DNA from: Phaseolus vulgaris
Lineage: Eukaryota; Streptophyta; Magnoliopsida; Fabales; Fabaceae
DNA length: 64,000 nucleotides
Assembly: GCF_000499845.2 (NCBI RefSeq)
Contig: NC_023754.2
Location: forward strand, 6,836,477 to 6,900,476
Direction of reading: 5' to 3'
Position numbers and translations under genes: made by a program. Below the pieces are notes generated by a model. It saw only the letters and a list, made by a program, of their open reading frames with translations, did no database searches and was not told where the DNA came from. Positions 20,536 through 30,922 of this stretch are shown here, one piece after another (positions within the stretch are counted from its first letter, which is position 1; each line of letters begins with the position of its first letter).

Positions 20536-22063
20536 TTAGTCTTCGGCGGGCACCACTTTTCCATCCACCACCTCATTGTTCAAAGACACCATGCTGAGAT
20601 CCAGATCAGGGAACAAGCAGGCGAACTGTTCCCGTGCAGCCTCGAATCCAGCAGCCAGAATTTGGGCGGAGCTCAGATTGAGATCTTCAATTTGCTTCTT
20701 AAGCTCTTCAATCTGTTTCTCGAGTTCTTCAGCTTGTTCTTTCAGCCCCTTATTCTGCTGCTCCAGCTCTTCAACTTGCTTTTTGAGTTGTTCGTTGGTT
20801 TCTTGAGCCTGGAGAAGGTCTTCAGCAACCTTCTTGGATTCTGCTTGCACTTGGCCCAATTCAGCAGCGATCTTCCCTTTCTCTTTGTTGGCCTCGGCAA
20901 GCTCAGCCATGGCGTCGTCCCTCGCCTTTTCCACCTTTCCAAGGAGGGTCTCCCGGTCGGCTGACCTTTGCTCCAATTTTTTCACCTTGGCGGCGTCAGT
21001 TTTTACGAGAGCCTCCAGGTCAGCCACCTTGACGCGATAAGGCACAATCTTGCTCTCCAGTTCGATCTTTTCTTGAGCAAGTTGCTGCACCTTATGGCGG
21101 AGATCAATGGCCTCCTTGCGCGCTAACCTGAGCTCGGTGCTCATTGCGTCCTCTACTCGGGAGTGTTCAATCTCCACGAGCGTCAGGTTGAAGGACAACT
21201 TCTCCACCTCAACCCTCATGGTGCTGTTTTCAGTTCTAAGGTTAAAGAGGTCGTCCTGGAGCTTCCTGGTGGAGCTCTCCACGGCTCTGGTTATGATGGC
21301 GGGGATGTCTTCTGCTATCGTCTTCAGCTTAGCAGATAAAGGCTCCCACATCCTCGTAACCTCAAGAGGGAGGTTTGCTGCTTGTAGAGGTGTTGGGTGG
21401 GCCTGTTGTTGATTTTCGTCGCCACCTTCTTTGGTTGGTTCTTCAGTAGGCGCTTCTGCTCGTGGTGGCGACGTCGGGGACTCGGTGATTAGAATCGGAG
21501 AGGTGTGGGCAACCTCATCCCCGATTGGAGCAACATCTGCGGCCGAGGCGTTGGAAGGAGGACCCCCTCCAGCTGATATATATGGCGTGGAGGCGCTCGG
21601 GGGTCTTCAATGAAATTTGGCTCTTGGGCCTCAACCGCAGGTGGCGCAGTTGCCAGTGGAATGGCTTGGACAAGTGAGGCAGGAGCTGGTGAAGATGGCA
21701 GAGTTGGAGGTGGAGCGGGCGTAGATGGGGGTGTTGAGGTTGGAAGAGGGGGTGGGGCAGGTGGTGAGGAAGGTGCCACCTTCTTCCTCTTTGTAACAAG
21801 GCCATCTTCGATGACCTCGTCATCTTCTTCCTCCTCCTCGTGGACTATCTGGGGAGCTTTCCTCTTGGGCCTTTTGAGGACAAGTTTTTTACGTTGGGCG
21901 GCGGGCTGGACATCGGAGGGAGCTGGGCCCTTAGGTGGCGATCGACCCTGGGCGACGGCGATCTCCACCACCGAATTTGGTACTGTTTGAGAGCCCGTCG
22001 CCAACCCGTGGGTTCGGGCGAGCGCCCTCAATTCCGCGAGTTTGCCTTGGCCCAACATATTAT
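20536..22063 (-). pseudogene. Antisense gene of the Tat element, exon 2 (Pro-rich then coiled coil), one frameshift
   Basis: Second coding exon of a gene on the strand opposite gag-pol. After the acceptor GCAG (22064-22067) it reads DNMLGQGKLAELRALARTHG, then KRPKRKAP and an acidic run (HEEEEEDD), a Pro/Ser/Thr-rich segment, and from about 21350 a long coiled coil rich in Glu, Lys, Leu and Gln (KKQVEELEQQNKGLKEQAEE), stopping at 20536. The two halves are in different frames. The switch falls at a run of five Gs (plus strand 21599-21603), so a one-base indel there is the simplest explanation. The function of such antisense proteins is unknown. Nuclear location is plausible from the basic patch but is inference. 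Confidence 0.7.
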
Positions 22064-22244
22064 CTGCATAAAGCGAAAATGCAGGAGTTAGTTCAAGGAG
22101 AAGAGTCAATGCACAAGGCAGTATGCAATAGCAAAGCAGATAAATAGTGCAAAAAAATAAAACCAAAGTCTTGCGCGTAACGCACAAGACGCCCAGAAAC
22201 AGTTGACAAAAGCAGTATTAAAACAACAGTTTAAATGTTCTAAC
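22064..22244 (-). other. Putative intron in the antisense gene
   Basis: On the minus strand it starts GTTAGAAC after GAATAG and ends TTTATGCAG. Removing its 181 bases joins ATA-G to AT-AAT-ATG and keeps the reading frame (Ile, Asp, Asn, Met). The two flanking ORFs are in different frames without it. Confidence 0.65.
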
Positions 22245-23187
22245 CTATTCGAATTTCGAGTTGGTCCTCGTAGAATTCGAAGCAGATCAGGGTGGTGGTG
22301 AGGAAGGTGATGTTGGCCTCCGCCACACTCTTCCAAAAGAGGCAGAGATCTCTGTCCAATGCACCCATGCTATCAGGACTTCTGGGTCTCCTGAAGCAAC
22401 TCTTGGACTCTTTCTTCCCCTTGTCCACCCAGTACAAGGGGAAGCCGTCGAGTAGGGAGGCGTCCTTGTCGTTAGGGCGCACTTGGACGAACTTCCCTTT
22501 CCAGTCTTTGTAGGACTGCTGGAAGATGGAGAAGATCGACCTCCCAGCGATCCCATTTAAGCTAACCCACAGGCGGTCTCCTGGGTGCTTGGCTTCAAAG
22601 AGAAACAAAAATACGTCTACGGATGCGGGCAACCCCAGATGGTCGCACATCACTTGGAATGCTCGCACAAACGCCCAGCTGTTGGGATGAAGCTGGGCGG
22701 CGGCAATGTTGAGCTCGGTGAGGAGTTCCCTCTCGAACCGGGTAAAGGGAAACTTCAGTTTCACCTTCTTGAATAGTGTTGTGTAGACGAAGCAGAAGGG
22801 TCCGTCAGCGCTCGCCTTATCGTCGGCACAAACGGGCAGATCGGGTGGGCAAGGTAGCACTATCATCTTCTCATCGTGCTCCTTATGAAATGTTTGGTGA
22901 GGCTCATCCCCCTTAGTCAGTCGCAAAACTGCCCCAGCAATGTTCACGGAAGACGTCTCCCTCAACAGGGTCGAGTTGGCCCAGGGGTAGAGTTTTTTGA
23001 AGTCTGATGGGGGGACGGGGGCTCCTCCGGTGGTAGGTGGAGTCGCCTGGGCCAGGTTGGGGCGGGAAGGTGCAGGCCTCTCAGCCTGGGAAGATGAAGC
23101 ACCGCGTGCTCGCGGTGGGATGAGTGCTTGAGAAGAGGGGTTTCGCGATGAAGGAGGAGGATTCGGGGTGATCTTTGAGCGGGTCAT
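22245..23187 (-). CDS. Antisense gene of the Tat element, exon 1 (putative gypsy-type transposon domain)
   Basis: First coding exon of the antisense gene, about 314 codons. It opens MTRSKITPNPPPSSRN, a Ser/Pro-rich leader, and then a globular part with FERELLTELNIAAAQLHPNS, WAFVRAFQVMCDHLG and FLFLFEAKHPGDRLWVSL. That word order (ELL, QLHPNSWAFVRAF, FLF, WVSL) is what I know from the plant family called putative gypsy-type transposon domain (PF04195). The ATG at 23187 is preferred over the upstream one at 23253 because a strong 3' splice site (CTTCCTTTGCAG) lies eight bases before it. It ends at donor GTTAGA. Role unknown. Confidence 0.65.
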
Positions 23188-23195
23188 TCTCGAAG

Positions 23196-23777
23196 CTGCA
23201 AAGGAAGAAGAAAAGGAAAAATGATCAGGGTTCGCAGAGGCTGACTCGATCATGGGAGAAGGGTGAAAAGCGAACGAACGAAGGTTCGTTGCAACGATCG
23301 ACGAAGCCCTAAGTTACGAGAAAGGAGAAATGGGAAAACAACCCACAACGTATGCACCAGACAGTTACAGGATGATGCGAATCGGTTAAAATGCAAGAAA
23401 AACCAGCAGAAGAAGGAAAGTAGGTACCTTTTGATGATCAGGAAGACGATGAAGGATGATGGTGGTTCAGAATGTTGAAGAGCGCTGAGAGTTTTTTTTG
23501 CAGGAGAAGGTGAGAGCGTTTGAGAATACGAAGAAAAGTGATGGAACAGTAAAGTGAAAATGGGTTTAAGAGTTTTTTCGAAATGGGTTTGGGAAGCGCA
23601 AACGGTAACCGTTGATGAAGCCACGTGTCGGACGATGGGTGAGGGGTTTGGTGGAGCGTCAGAGAAGCAGAAAGTACAACCGCTTGGAATTCTGCGTCAG
23701 TGCCACGTAGACCGGTGTTGACGTGACTCTTTCAGTCTTTTCGCTGGACAAGTCTTCGCTTAAGACTGGGGGGCTTG
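23196..23777 (-). other. 5' untranslated region, possible intron and promoter area of the antisense gene
   Basis: On the minus strand a pyrimidine-rich acceptor ends at 23196, and a good donor (AAAAGGTACCTA) sits near 23429, so a 5' UTR intron of about 230 bases is likely. The 124-codon frame at 23250-23624 overlaps this and has no recognisable family features. The polypurine tract of the element lies at its far edge. Confidence 0.45.
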
Positions 23778-24007
23778 TGTACCGCCCTGGTAGTCGGAAG
23801 TGATGACGTGGCACCAAGCCACGGAGTAGGCGTGTGGACAAGGCGCCAGAGTTGCAGAAAGGAAGGAAGTCGGGGGGTTCGTGTAATCGCCAGTTATTAA
23901 GTTGGCGTGCTCCGATCTTCAGCATGCCAGGCGATCGCCTAGTTGAAGATGAAGTCGCCAGATGGTAAACCCAGGCGACTAAGTGTTCTGGTCAACAGGC
24001 AGGATCA
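23778..24007 (+). repeat. 3' LTR of the Tat gypsy element, internally deleted (230 bp)
   Basis: It starts TGTACCGCCCTGG and ends GGCAGGATCA like the 5' LTR, but jumps from the base matching 12703 to that matching 13289. The short word AGTG is present at both sides of the deletion. The promoter TATA box is among the lost bases. Confidence 0.92.
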
Positions 24008-24012
24008 CAAGT

Positions 24013-24727
24013 TAAACTTTGGATAGAGAGAAAAAAAATATAAAATATAATTTTGTGTTCGAAGAGTGAAGGCAAAGTGAAGGTTTAGCTCATGTTTCTT
24101 TAAAAATGTGTGTAAAATATGTAGGCTCATCACACGCTTTTTTTTATTAATTATGTGGCAAACGTGCAGGTTAAGCCCACGTTTCTTTAAACAATTAAAA
24201 TAAAACCATAATTTTGTGTGTGCAACATGTAGGTTCAACACACACTAAGTTAAAAATTGTGTGGCTTATGTGTAGGCTATGCCCACCCTTCTTCAAATAA
24301 ACAATATAAGTATAATTTTGTGTGGCCAATGTGAAGGCCAAGCTCACGCATGCTTCAAAATTGTGTGACTTGTGTGTAGGTTAAGCCCCCGCTTAGAATA
24401 TGAATATAATTTTGTGTGGCCAATGTGAAGGCTATGTGAAGGCTAAGCCCACGCATGGTTAAAAATTGTGTGACCCATGTGTAGGTTTATCTCACGCTTC
24501 TTTGAATAAACATTATAAAATTATAATTTTGTGTGGGAAGCATGTAGGCCTAGCTACGCAAAAAACACACCACTTGTGTCCACCGCATCCCCCACTATTT
24601 TTACGTAGACCATATTACCTTCCGAATTTGAATAAACGCTAAGCCTACGCTAATTAAACTTTTGCGTCCGTTTATTATACCTAGTGTCAGTTTTTGGCCC
24701 ATGCTAAGAAGGATATTTTTTGTAGTG
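24013..24727. mobile_element. CACTA element, right terminal region
   Basis: It ends GGATATTTTTTGTAGTG at 24727, the inverse of CACTACAAAAAATATCC. The preceding 650 bases are packed with degenerate subterminal repeats of the type TGTGTAGGTTAAGCCC(A/C)CGC, alternating with ATAATTTTGTGTGG. The same vocabulary is found at both ends of the element at 28135-51722, so they are one family. The gypsy element has inserted into it. TTT follows the terminus, but no matching left end was found, so its size is unknown. Confidence 0.75.
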
Positions 24728-25349
24728 TTTCCACGTAAAGCTTTGCAGAGAGATGTACTGTAAAACAAATAATACTAGATCATTTATCTTCTAAATTTCT
24801 TATGACCAATTATTTCAAGATGTTATACTAATGCTTGCAGTTTCGCTTCGGTAGACTATACGTATATTGCAGTATTAAATTTTTATTAAGGAACAAATGT
24901 AACAAAAAATACATAACTGGTTGAAGTGACTACTTTTGAATAAGAGATCCGTGTATAGTTTTGTGGCTTAATTAGGAAAAACAGAAGAACGAACGGCCAT
25001 TGGAGAATGTATAGTTAGAAACAGTATAACTTAGATCAATATCTATGAAATAATTGCTGCACCAAATTTCCTGATACATATCAACTAAACTTGATTCATA
25101 TTTTTAACAATGTTTTGTAAAAACATTCTCATCGTTGTAACATCATTTTACTTTCAAATTACAAACTAAAATAGAAAAAATTTAAAATGGAAGTTCCTTC
25201 TGTACAAAGTTGCCTCAGTTAATCTATGATCTAGCTCAGTCTCCCTAAGGTCCAGCCTGCTAGAGTGATTTACAAACTTGTCTCATCTAACATTATCTTC
25301 TATTTGCTTCCTCTAAGATTATCTATCTCAGGTTCTCCATGAAAATGCT
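24728..25349. other. SAUR-cluster spacer
   Basis: No gene is seen. 24905-25003 recurs at about 42738-42837 (AAATACATAACTGGTTGAAG and beyond), so this spacer was copied into the block inside the CACTA element. Confidence 0.6.
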
Positions 25350-25631
25350 TTACAACTGATTGAAGTGAGAGATGATATTTAGGAACTCATCCTCCTGGCA
25401 TGGAATTGTGAGAGCACCCTTTGGATGATCATATCCAAATTCTTCTTCTGCTTTACTAAGCAATTCTTGAAATGAAGGCTGGTTCAAGTATGATACTGGA
25501 ATCACACACCGCCTCATTTCATCTCCAACATAAACTGCAATATAGCCCTTTGGTACTTCACCCCCCTTGGAGGCCACTTGGATTGTAGAAACTGATGCTC
25601 GTCTAAGAATACCTTTTATGCGGAAACCCAT
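25350..25631 (-). CDS. SAUR family auxin-induced protein, 93 aa
   Basis: Intronless SAUR gene on the minus strand, divergent from the copy at 26493. It reads [20 protein letters not shown], then the core [60 protein letters not shown] and the end SHFNQL. It is a clearly different paralogue from the three near-identical copies, with Cys in RRCVIP and a Lys in the HPKG turn where the others have Met. The start at 25631 matches the MGFR opening of the other copies; an in-frame ATG six codons upstream (25649) would add MKKDKT. A TATATA motif near 25756 could serve as its TATA box. The function is as for other SAURs. Confidence 0.93.
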   Translation of the reverse strand: MGFRIKGILRRASVSTIQVASKGGEVPKGYIAVYVGDEMRRCVIPVSYLNQPSFQELLSKAEEEFGYDHPKGALTIPCQEDEFLNIISHFNQL

Positions 25632-26271
25632 TGTTTTATCTTTTTTCACTCCACAAAGAATATATTGATGTTAGAGGATTTGTGTATGAAAGAAATTTTT
25701 AACTTGTATTACTTGAGGAATGCAATCAGTTGTGGTGCTTGAAACCCAAACAAGTACTGCATATATAGTTTCCAAATGCCCTCTGCTAACTCATAAACCT
25801 CAATTATTGATCTTTTGATTGTCTACAATGGATTCAACCAAGAGACAAGATCACAAGGTGTTGTCTTAGATATCTCCTTCAAGGACTTGGCAATTCAATG
25901 GGACTACTTACCCCGCCTTTTTAGATTCTAGCCAACAGATTTACCCCCTTCAAATTAAAATTGAAAGCAATGCTTATTCATGAGTTATGATTCTACAGCT
26001 ATTTCAATGATCGACATGCTTTAGACATCTCACATGCATCGCCATGTGTAGACTAAATTGAATTGGAGGTTAGAAGAGAAGCAATATTGAACGCATCTTC
26101 ACGGTGCCCTATGAACCACACTCTTTCTGTGTCTGGCAAATTTGAGAACAACCATTTCAACTTCCATAAATGAAATTCCTCTCGTCAAATAAGTGTCAAT
26201 ATCATGGCGCATTAGATTTTTTTTTTCACACATATACTTCTAGGAGTCCTATGGACATTACCACATGCCCT

Positions 26272-26361
26272 TGTCTAGCAGTTGGCCCATGACTATTATC
26301 TCATAATCTTTCACCAATAATTCAAGTACCCTTCTTACATAAGCTTTATCTATATATATAT
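26272..26361 (+). promoter_or_regulatory. SAUR promoter with altered AuxRE
   Basis: The position that reads TGTCTC in the sister copies reads TGTCTA here (26272-26277), while the TATA stretch is kept around 26351-26361. The change removes the last base of the auxin-response core. Confidence 0.5.
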
Positions 26362-26492
26362 TCACCGTTGCAAGCATTTTAGAACCAACACAAATCATTC
26401 ACATCCTGAAGCAACAAAATTCATAAGCCTCAGCTCTCAAGTTCTATTCATACCATTTTGTTATCAAGTCTGAGCAAATATACAACACAACA

Positions 26493-26771
26493 ATGGGCTT
26501 TCGTTTACCTAGTATCAGAAGGACATCATTCGCAGCAAACCAAACATCTTCTAAGGGTATGGAGGTGCCAAAGGGTTATCTTGCAGTGTACGTTGGAGAG
26601 AAAATGAAGCGATTTATGATCCCCATATCATACTTGAGCCAACCTTCATTCCAAGACATGTTGAGTGAAGCAGAGGAAGAGTTTGGATATGATCATCCCA
26701 TGGGTGGTCTTACGATTCCTTGCAGTGAAGATGTCTTCCAAAGCACAACTTCACACTTGAATAGACATTAA
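26493..26771 (+). CDS. SAUR family auxin-induced protein, 92 aa
   Basis: Intronless copy of the gene at 6877, with one residue changed: [10 protein letters not shown] instead of [10 protein letters not shown]. All SAUR blocks are present ([44 protein letters not shown]) and the length is normal. The 5' and 3' flanks are recognisably the same duplicated unit but more diverged than between the 6877 and 34494 copies. Its upstream region has lost the exact TGTCTC core. The gene runs head-to-head with the divergent SAUR at 25350-25631. Confidence 0.94.
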   Translation: MGFRLPSIRRTSFAANQTSSKGMEVPKGYLAVYVGEKMKRFMIPISYLSQPSFQDMLSEAEEEFGYDHPMGGLTIPCSEDVFQSTTSHLNRH

Positions 26772-27090
26772 GTCTTGTACTATAGAAGTTTGACACAGAA
26801 TTGAAGAGCCATTTTGTCATAGGCATCTTCTCAATTTGTAAACATAACTCCTTTTTGAGTAATAGGAAAAATGCGATTATAGTGTTATTGTTGCTCCTTT
26901 TTATTTGTTTGATGACAACGAATTCAACTACTCAAGAGGCCCCTCTGTGTTAACTGTTTTTTGGATTGCAAATATTAACTTCACGCTGTAGAAGTAGCGT
27001 TTCTTGCTATAAAACAAAAGCAAGACATGGCTGTCCTGATTAATTTCAAACAACTGGTTCCTAGCATGGGAAGAACAACAATAGTTTTAC
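26772..27090. other. SAUR 3' flank
   Basis: This matches 7156-7478 base for base over long stretches and stops abruptly at 27090, where a copia gag fragment begins. Confidence 0.65.
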
Positions 27091-28002
27091 TTGTCCTTTA
27101 TGGCTCTTTATGCTTTCGTGGCCATTGTGGCTTCTTCGGCTGCCGCTTTCACTATGAATTCTACCGCTGCCATTATGTCAGATCTGTCTATTTATACTAT
27201 TTATGTCAATGTTCATCTCTCTATTGACAAATTGGATGAAACAGATTATGACACTTGGACCTTAGATATTGAATTATGGCTTAAGAGTGAAGGTTATGTT
27301 GATCATCTTACTCGTCCTAATGTTGCTGAAAATAAGGTTTATCGTTGGTTGAAAATCGATGTTCAATTATGCATTGTTATCAAATCTACCATTCACTCAT
27401 CTTTTAAAAAAAAAATTTCGTACCTATGAGACATGTTCAGAAGTTTGAGAACAAGCAAAATTATTATACACGATACTCAACGTATCTATGGTGTGTGTCA
27501 AAATCTTCTCACAATTATTGCTCCCAAACGTCTTGATCGTACAATGGCAGAATATCTGGGTAAACTTCATGCTCTTCTTCATGATTTTAATGAGTTATTA
27601 CCTCTTGCCCCCACTCCTTCTCAATAACTAGAACAAAGATCCAAGTTCTTCATTTTTTTGGGTTTACATGGCTTTCTTGATGATTGTTCTCATGTTCGTG
27701 ATCAAATTTTAGGATCTCCCATCATGCCCAATTTTATTTTCACTTGTTCTACCCTTCTGCGTGTGCCAGGTAAACACACCAATGATATAACCTCTCATGT
27801 TGATGACTTTTCTGCTTTAGTCTCTCAGCACAATGATCGTACTCGCCCTCACAAGTCGGGCAAAGGGCGTCACAAGTGTGACCATTGTGACAAACTTGGT
27901 CACAAAATTGACAGATGTTATGCCTTACATTGTCGTCCTCCTAAATCTGTTGCGGTTGCTCAAACTACTCTTGTGCAACCTTCTACTGTGGACCATACTT
28001 CT
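27091..28002 (+). mobile_element. Copia-type gag fragment
   Basis: Coding sequence of a copia gag protein in several frames. It has MALYAFVAIVASSAAA near the start, then LDETDYDTWTLDIELWLKSE, the gag N-terminal word seen in plant copia elements, then a CX2CX4HX4C zinc knuckle ([14 protein letters not shown] at about 27868-27912). It is interrupted by an A-run, stops and frame changes. The start is homologous to 8118-8186. No LTR or pol is attached, so it is a fragment. Its right edge is fused to SAUR coding sequence. Confidence 0.7.
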
Positions 28003-28134
28003 CAGAAGGGCATCATTCGTAGCAAACCAAACATCTTCTAAGGGTATGGAGGTGCCAAAGGGTTATCTTGCAGTGTACGCTGGAGAGAAAATGAAGCCAT
28101 TTGTGATCCCCATATCATACTTGAGCAAACCTTC
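28003..28134 (+). pseudogene. SAUR pseudogene, 5' part (split by a CACTA element)
   Basis: This matches codons 9 to about 50 of the 92-codon SAUR: ATCATTCGTAGCAAACCAAA, then [20 protein letters not shown] and SYLSKPS. The first codons are replaced by copia gag sequence, with the join at or near CAGAAGGGCATC. The V-to-A change in VYVG and the R-to-P change in KRF suggest decay. The frame ends where CACTACAAG begins at 28135. The missing second half lies at 51723. Confidence 0.92.
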
Positions 28135-28554
28135 CACTACAAGAATAATAAGATTTAGCTGCAATAGAAAGCATAGGTCACACTATTTGCGTAGGTTAAG
28201 CCTACACGAAATGAAGAAGAAAAAAAATAAACTAAATAGTGTCCGTCAAACACACGAAAAATCCACACACTTCAAGAAAAAAAGTAATTAGTTTCCACAT
28301 ATTTGTGGGGGCGAAATGTGGACGTATTTTTCGTCGACCAAACCCACGCAAAACTGATGCAAACTTAAAAAAAAAAATTATAATAATAAAATTTTAAAAT
28401 TTTGAAGGTTTAGCCCACGCTATGTTTTTGAAGCTAAGTCCCCGCTATGCCTTTGATGCTAAGTCCCCGCTACTTATACGTTTTGAATGTTCAGCCCACA
28501 CTATGATTTTAAAATTCAAAATAATAAAATTATAATTAATTTATTTCAAAACTT

Positions 28555-28802
28555 CTAGTTGTTAAAAGGTGTTGAACTCGAATATGAGCCAGAGAGCCCA
28601 CAAAACTGCTGAGCAAACATTTCTTCCTCCACTCCTTCTTCTTCTTCCTCCTCCACTCCACAAAACTCCGTGACAGTGACCGTGCTTCGACCGTGAATGT
28701 GCGACCGTGAACATTCATCCTCCATTCCTTCTTCTTCTTTGACCATGGTCGTGCTTAGACCGTGAACGTGCGACCGTGAACGGTGAGTTTCAAATTGCTT
28801 CC
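28555..28802. repeat. Imperfect internal repeats near the CACTA left end
   Basis: GACCGTGAA(T/C)GTGCGACCGTG occurs at about 28688 and 28759, with TCCTCCATTCCTTCTTCTTC also repeated (about 28718 and 28799). No credible coding sequence. Confidence 0.6.
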
Positions 28803-29247
28803 TCCATTCCTTCTTCTTCTTATACGACCGCTAATGAGTAACCCTAGGTTCTTGATGTAGGTTTCCCATATACTTGCTTTTTCTTAAAATTATGATGCTG
28901 ATTTGTGTAACCCTAGGATGATTTTTCTTCTTACATGTTGATTTAAGAGGATGCTAAGTTCTCGAATGATTTTGATACTATGTTCCTTGTAGGTCATTGA
29001 TAGAGGACTGTGAATATCTTAGCTTTGTGAGGTTGGATTTTAGCAGGATGGTCTTTTAAGTGGATTTTAGCAAGATGGTCCTTAGTTTTCTAGTAGTGGA
29101 AGCATAGTTGACTCTCTAATGTCATTATATTATTGACCACCCGAATACGAATAGTTCTTTACGTGACATGTTATGAATAATTTGTGTAAAAAGGGTATAA
29201 GTGAATACACATTGGATTACTGAGGGAGTTAGAAGTAACAGTGGTCC
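28803..29247. repeat. 445-bp direct repeat, left copy
   Basis: Nearly identical to 42844-43288 in the same orientation, ending in both at CAGTGGTCC. It brackets the 13.6-kb block 29248-42843. This copy is followed by SAUR-cluster DNA; the right copy continues into CACTA interior. Confidence 0.92.
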
Positions 29248-29629
29248 ATGAGACAATATATATGAACCATAGCATTGAAAACTGACATCTGAACTTCCAT
29301 AAACGAAGCTGGCAGTCCTATCCATGCATAATCAATGTCAACATCATGGCACTACATTTTCATTTTGCCTATACATGTGAGAGTCCTCTTAGACATTACC
29401 ACATGCCCTTGTCTCTCAGTTTCTCCCATGACTATTATCTCATAATCTTTCACCAATAATTCAACTACCCTTCTTACATAAGCTTTATCTATATATATTC
29501 ACCGTTGCTAGCATTTTCGAATCAACACAAATCATTCACATCCTGAAGCAACAAAATTCATAAGCCTCAGCTCTCAAGCTCTTTTCATACCATTTTATCC
29601 TCAAGTCTGAGCAAATATACAACACAACA
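29248..29629. other. Upstream region of the SAUR pseudogene at 29630
   Basis: Homologous to 6500-6870 and 34115-34490. It keeps TGTCTC at 29410-29415 and a TATATATATT box near 29490. Confidence 0.7.
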
Positions 29630-29907
29630 ATGGGCTTTCGTTTACCTAGTATCAGAAGGACATCATTCGCAACAAACCAACATCTTCTAAGGGTATGGAG
29701 GTGCCAAAGGGTTATCTTGCAGTGTACGTTGGAGAGAAAATGAAGCGATTTGTGATCCCCATATCATACTTGAGCCAACCTTCATTCCAAGAGATGTTGA
29801 GTGAAACAGAGGAAGAGTTTGGATATGATCATTCCATGGGTGGTCTTACGATTCCTTGCAGTGAAGATGTCTTCCGAAGCACAACTTCACACTTGAATAG
29901 GCATTAA
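29630..29907 (+). pseudogene. SAUR pseudogene with one-base deletion
   Basis: The ATG at 29630 opens [17 protein letters not shown] as in the intact copies. One A is then missing in the AACCAAACATC word (reads AACCAACATC), which shifts the frame before the core. From the internal ATG at 29695 a 70-codon frame still gives the whole core [20 protein letters not shown] to SHLNRH. Other changes are E for D in SFQEMLSE and S for P in YDHSMGG. Translation from the internal ATG could yield an N-truncated SAUR, so loss of function is likely but not certain. Confidence 0.85.
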
Positions 29908-30922
29908 GTTTTGTACTATAGAAGTCTGACACAGAATTGAAGAGCCATTTTGTCATAGGCATCTTCTCAATTTGTTAACATAACTCCTTTTGAGTAATAG
30001 GAAAAATGCGATTATAGTAACATTTTGTCCTCTTTTTATTTGTTTAATGATGTTGAGTATCCCTTCTTATTTTAATGAGGATCATGACCAATGAATCTTG
30101 CTAACTAATCCATTGAATATATTAAATGATGGTCATTTCAAAAGAAATGTTCATGCAATGTTTCTAAAGTCTTAGTGGACCTAAAATGTCCCATAAGCCC
30201 ACCCTCATCAGCCTCTTTAACAAGAGATTGTCTTATAGATCCTTGGGGCACACAAAGTCTTTTTCCTTGAAAAAGAAAACCATTATCTAAGAAAAAGTCT
30301 TTGTGACCTCCCTTGGAACACTCTTGAAAGATTAGAGAGAAATCTAGGTCATCACTATATAGAGTTCCTTTATGTGATCAAATCCTAAATATTGAATATC
30401 CAAAACATTTAACAAGGTTTATCTTCTTGAAAGAGCATCGACAACCACATTAATTTTACCTTGTTTATATTAAATCACATAAGGAAACTGCTCAATAAAC
30501 TCCACTCACTTAGCATGTCTCTTATTAAGCTTGCTTTGGGTTTTCAAATATTTAAGGGACTCATGATCACTATGGATCACAAATTCCTTTGAAAAAAAGA
30601 TAATGTTGCCAATTTTGCAAAGCTCGAACAAGAGCATAAAGTTCTTTATCATAAGTGGAGTAATTGATATGATTCCCTTTGAGTTTCTCACTAAAATAAG
30701 CTATGGGGTGGCCCTCTTGAAGGAGGACAACCCTAATGCCTATATTGGAGGCATCACATTCTATTTCAAATGTTTTAGTAAAGTTAGGAAAGGCCAAGAT
30801 GGGGACTTTTGTCAATCTTTCCTTCAAAGTTATAAAAGCTTTTTCTTCCTCTTGTCCCCACTTAAAAACCACATCCTTCTTTACTATAACATTCAATGGT
30901 GCGGAAATTGTACTAAAGTCTT

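Larger units (their letters stand above)
12496..24007 (+). mobile_element. Ty3/gypsy retrotransposon, Tat lineage, structurally complete
   Basis: The element is flanked by the 5-bp duplication CAAGT (12491-12495 and 24008-24012) and bounded by TG...CA LTRs. Inside are a primer-binding site matching tRNA-Lys (13313-13330), a single gag-pol ORF (13722-19160), tandem repeats (19403-19935), an antisense spliced gene (20536-23195) and a polypurine tract (ACTGGGGGGCTTG just before 23778). A second, archaeal-type RNase H between RT and integrase, together with the long 3' region, marks the Tat/Ogre-Retand group. The two LTRs differ at about two positions over the 230 bp they share, so the insertion is recent. 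The GC content of the coding part is clearly higher than in the surrounding DNA. Confidence 0.95.

Noticed and set aside
20830..21613. Plus-strand frames in the antisense region (for example 21107-21412 and 21610-21990)
   Set aside because: They are Ser/Ala- or Gly-rich complements of the coiled-coil and Pro-rich coding strand.
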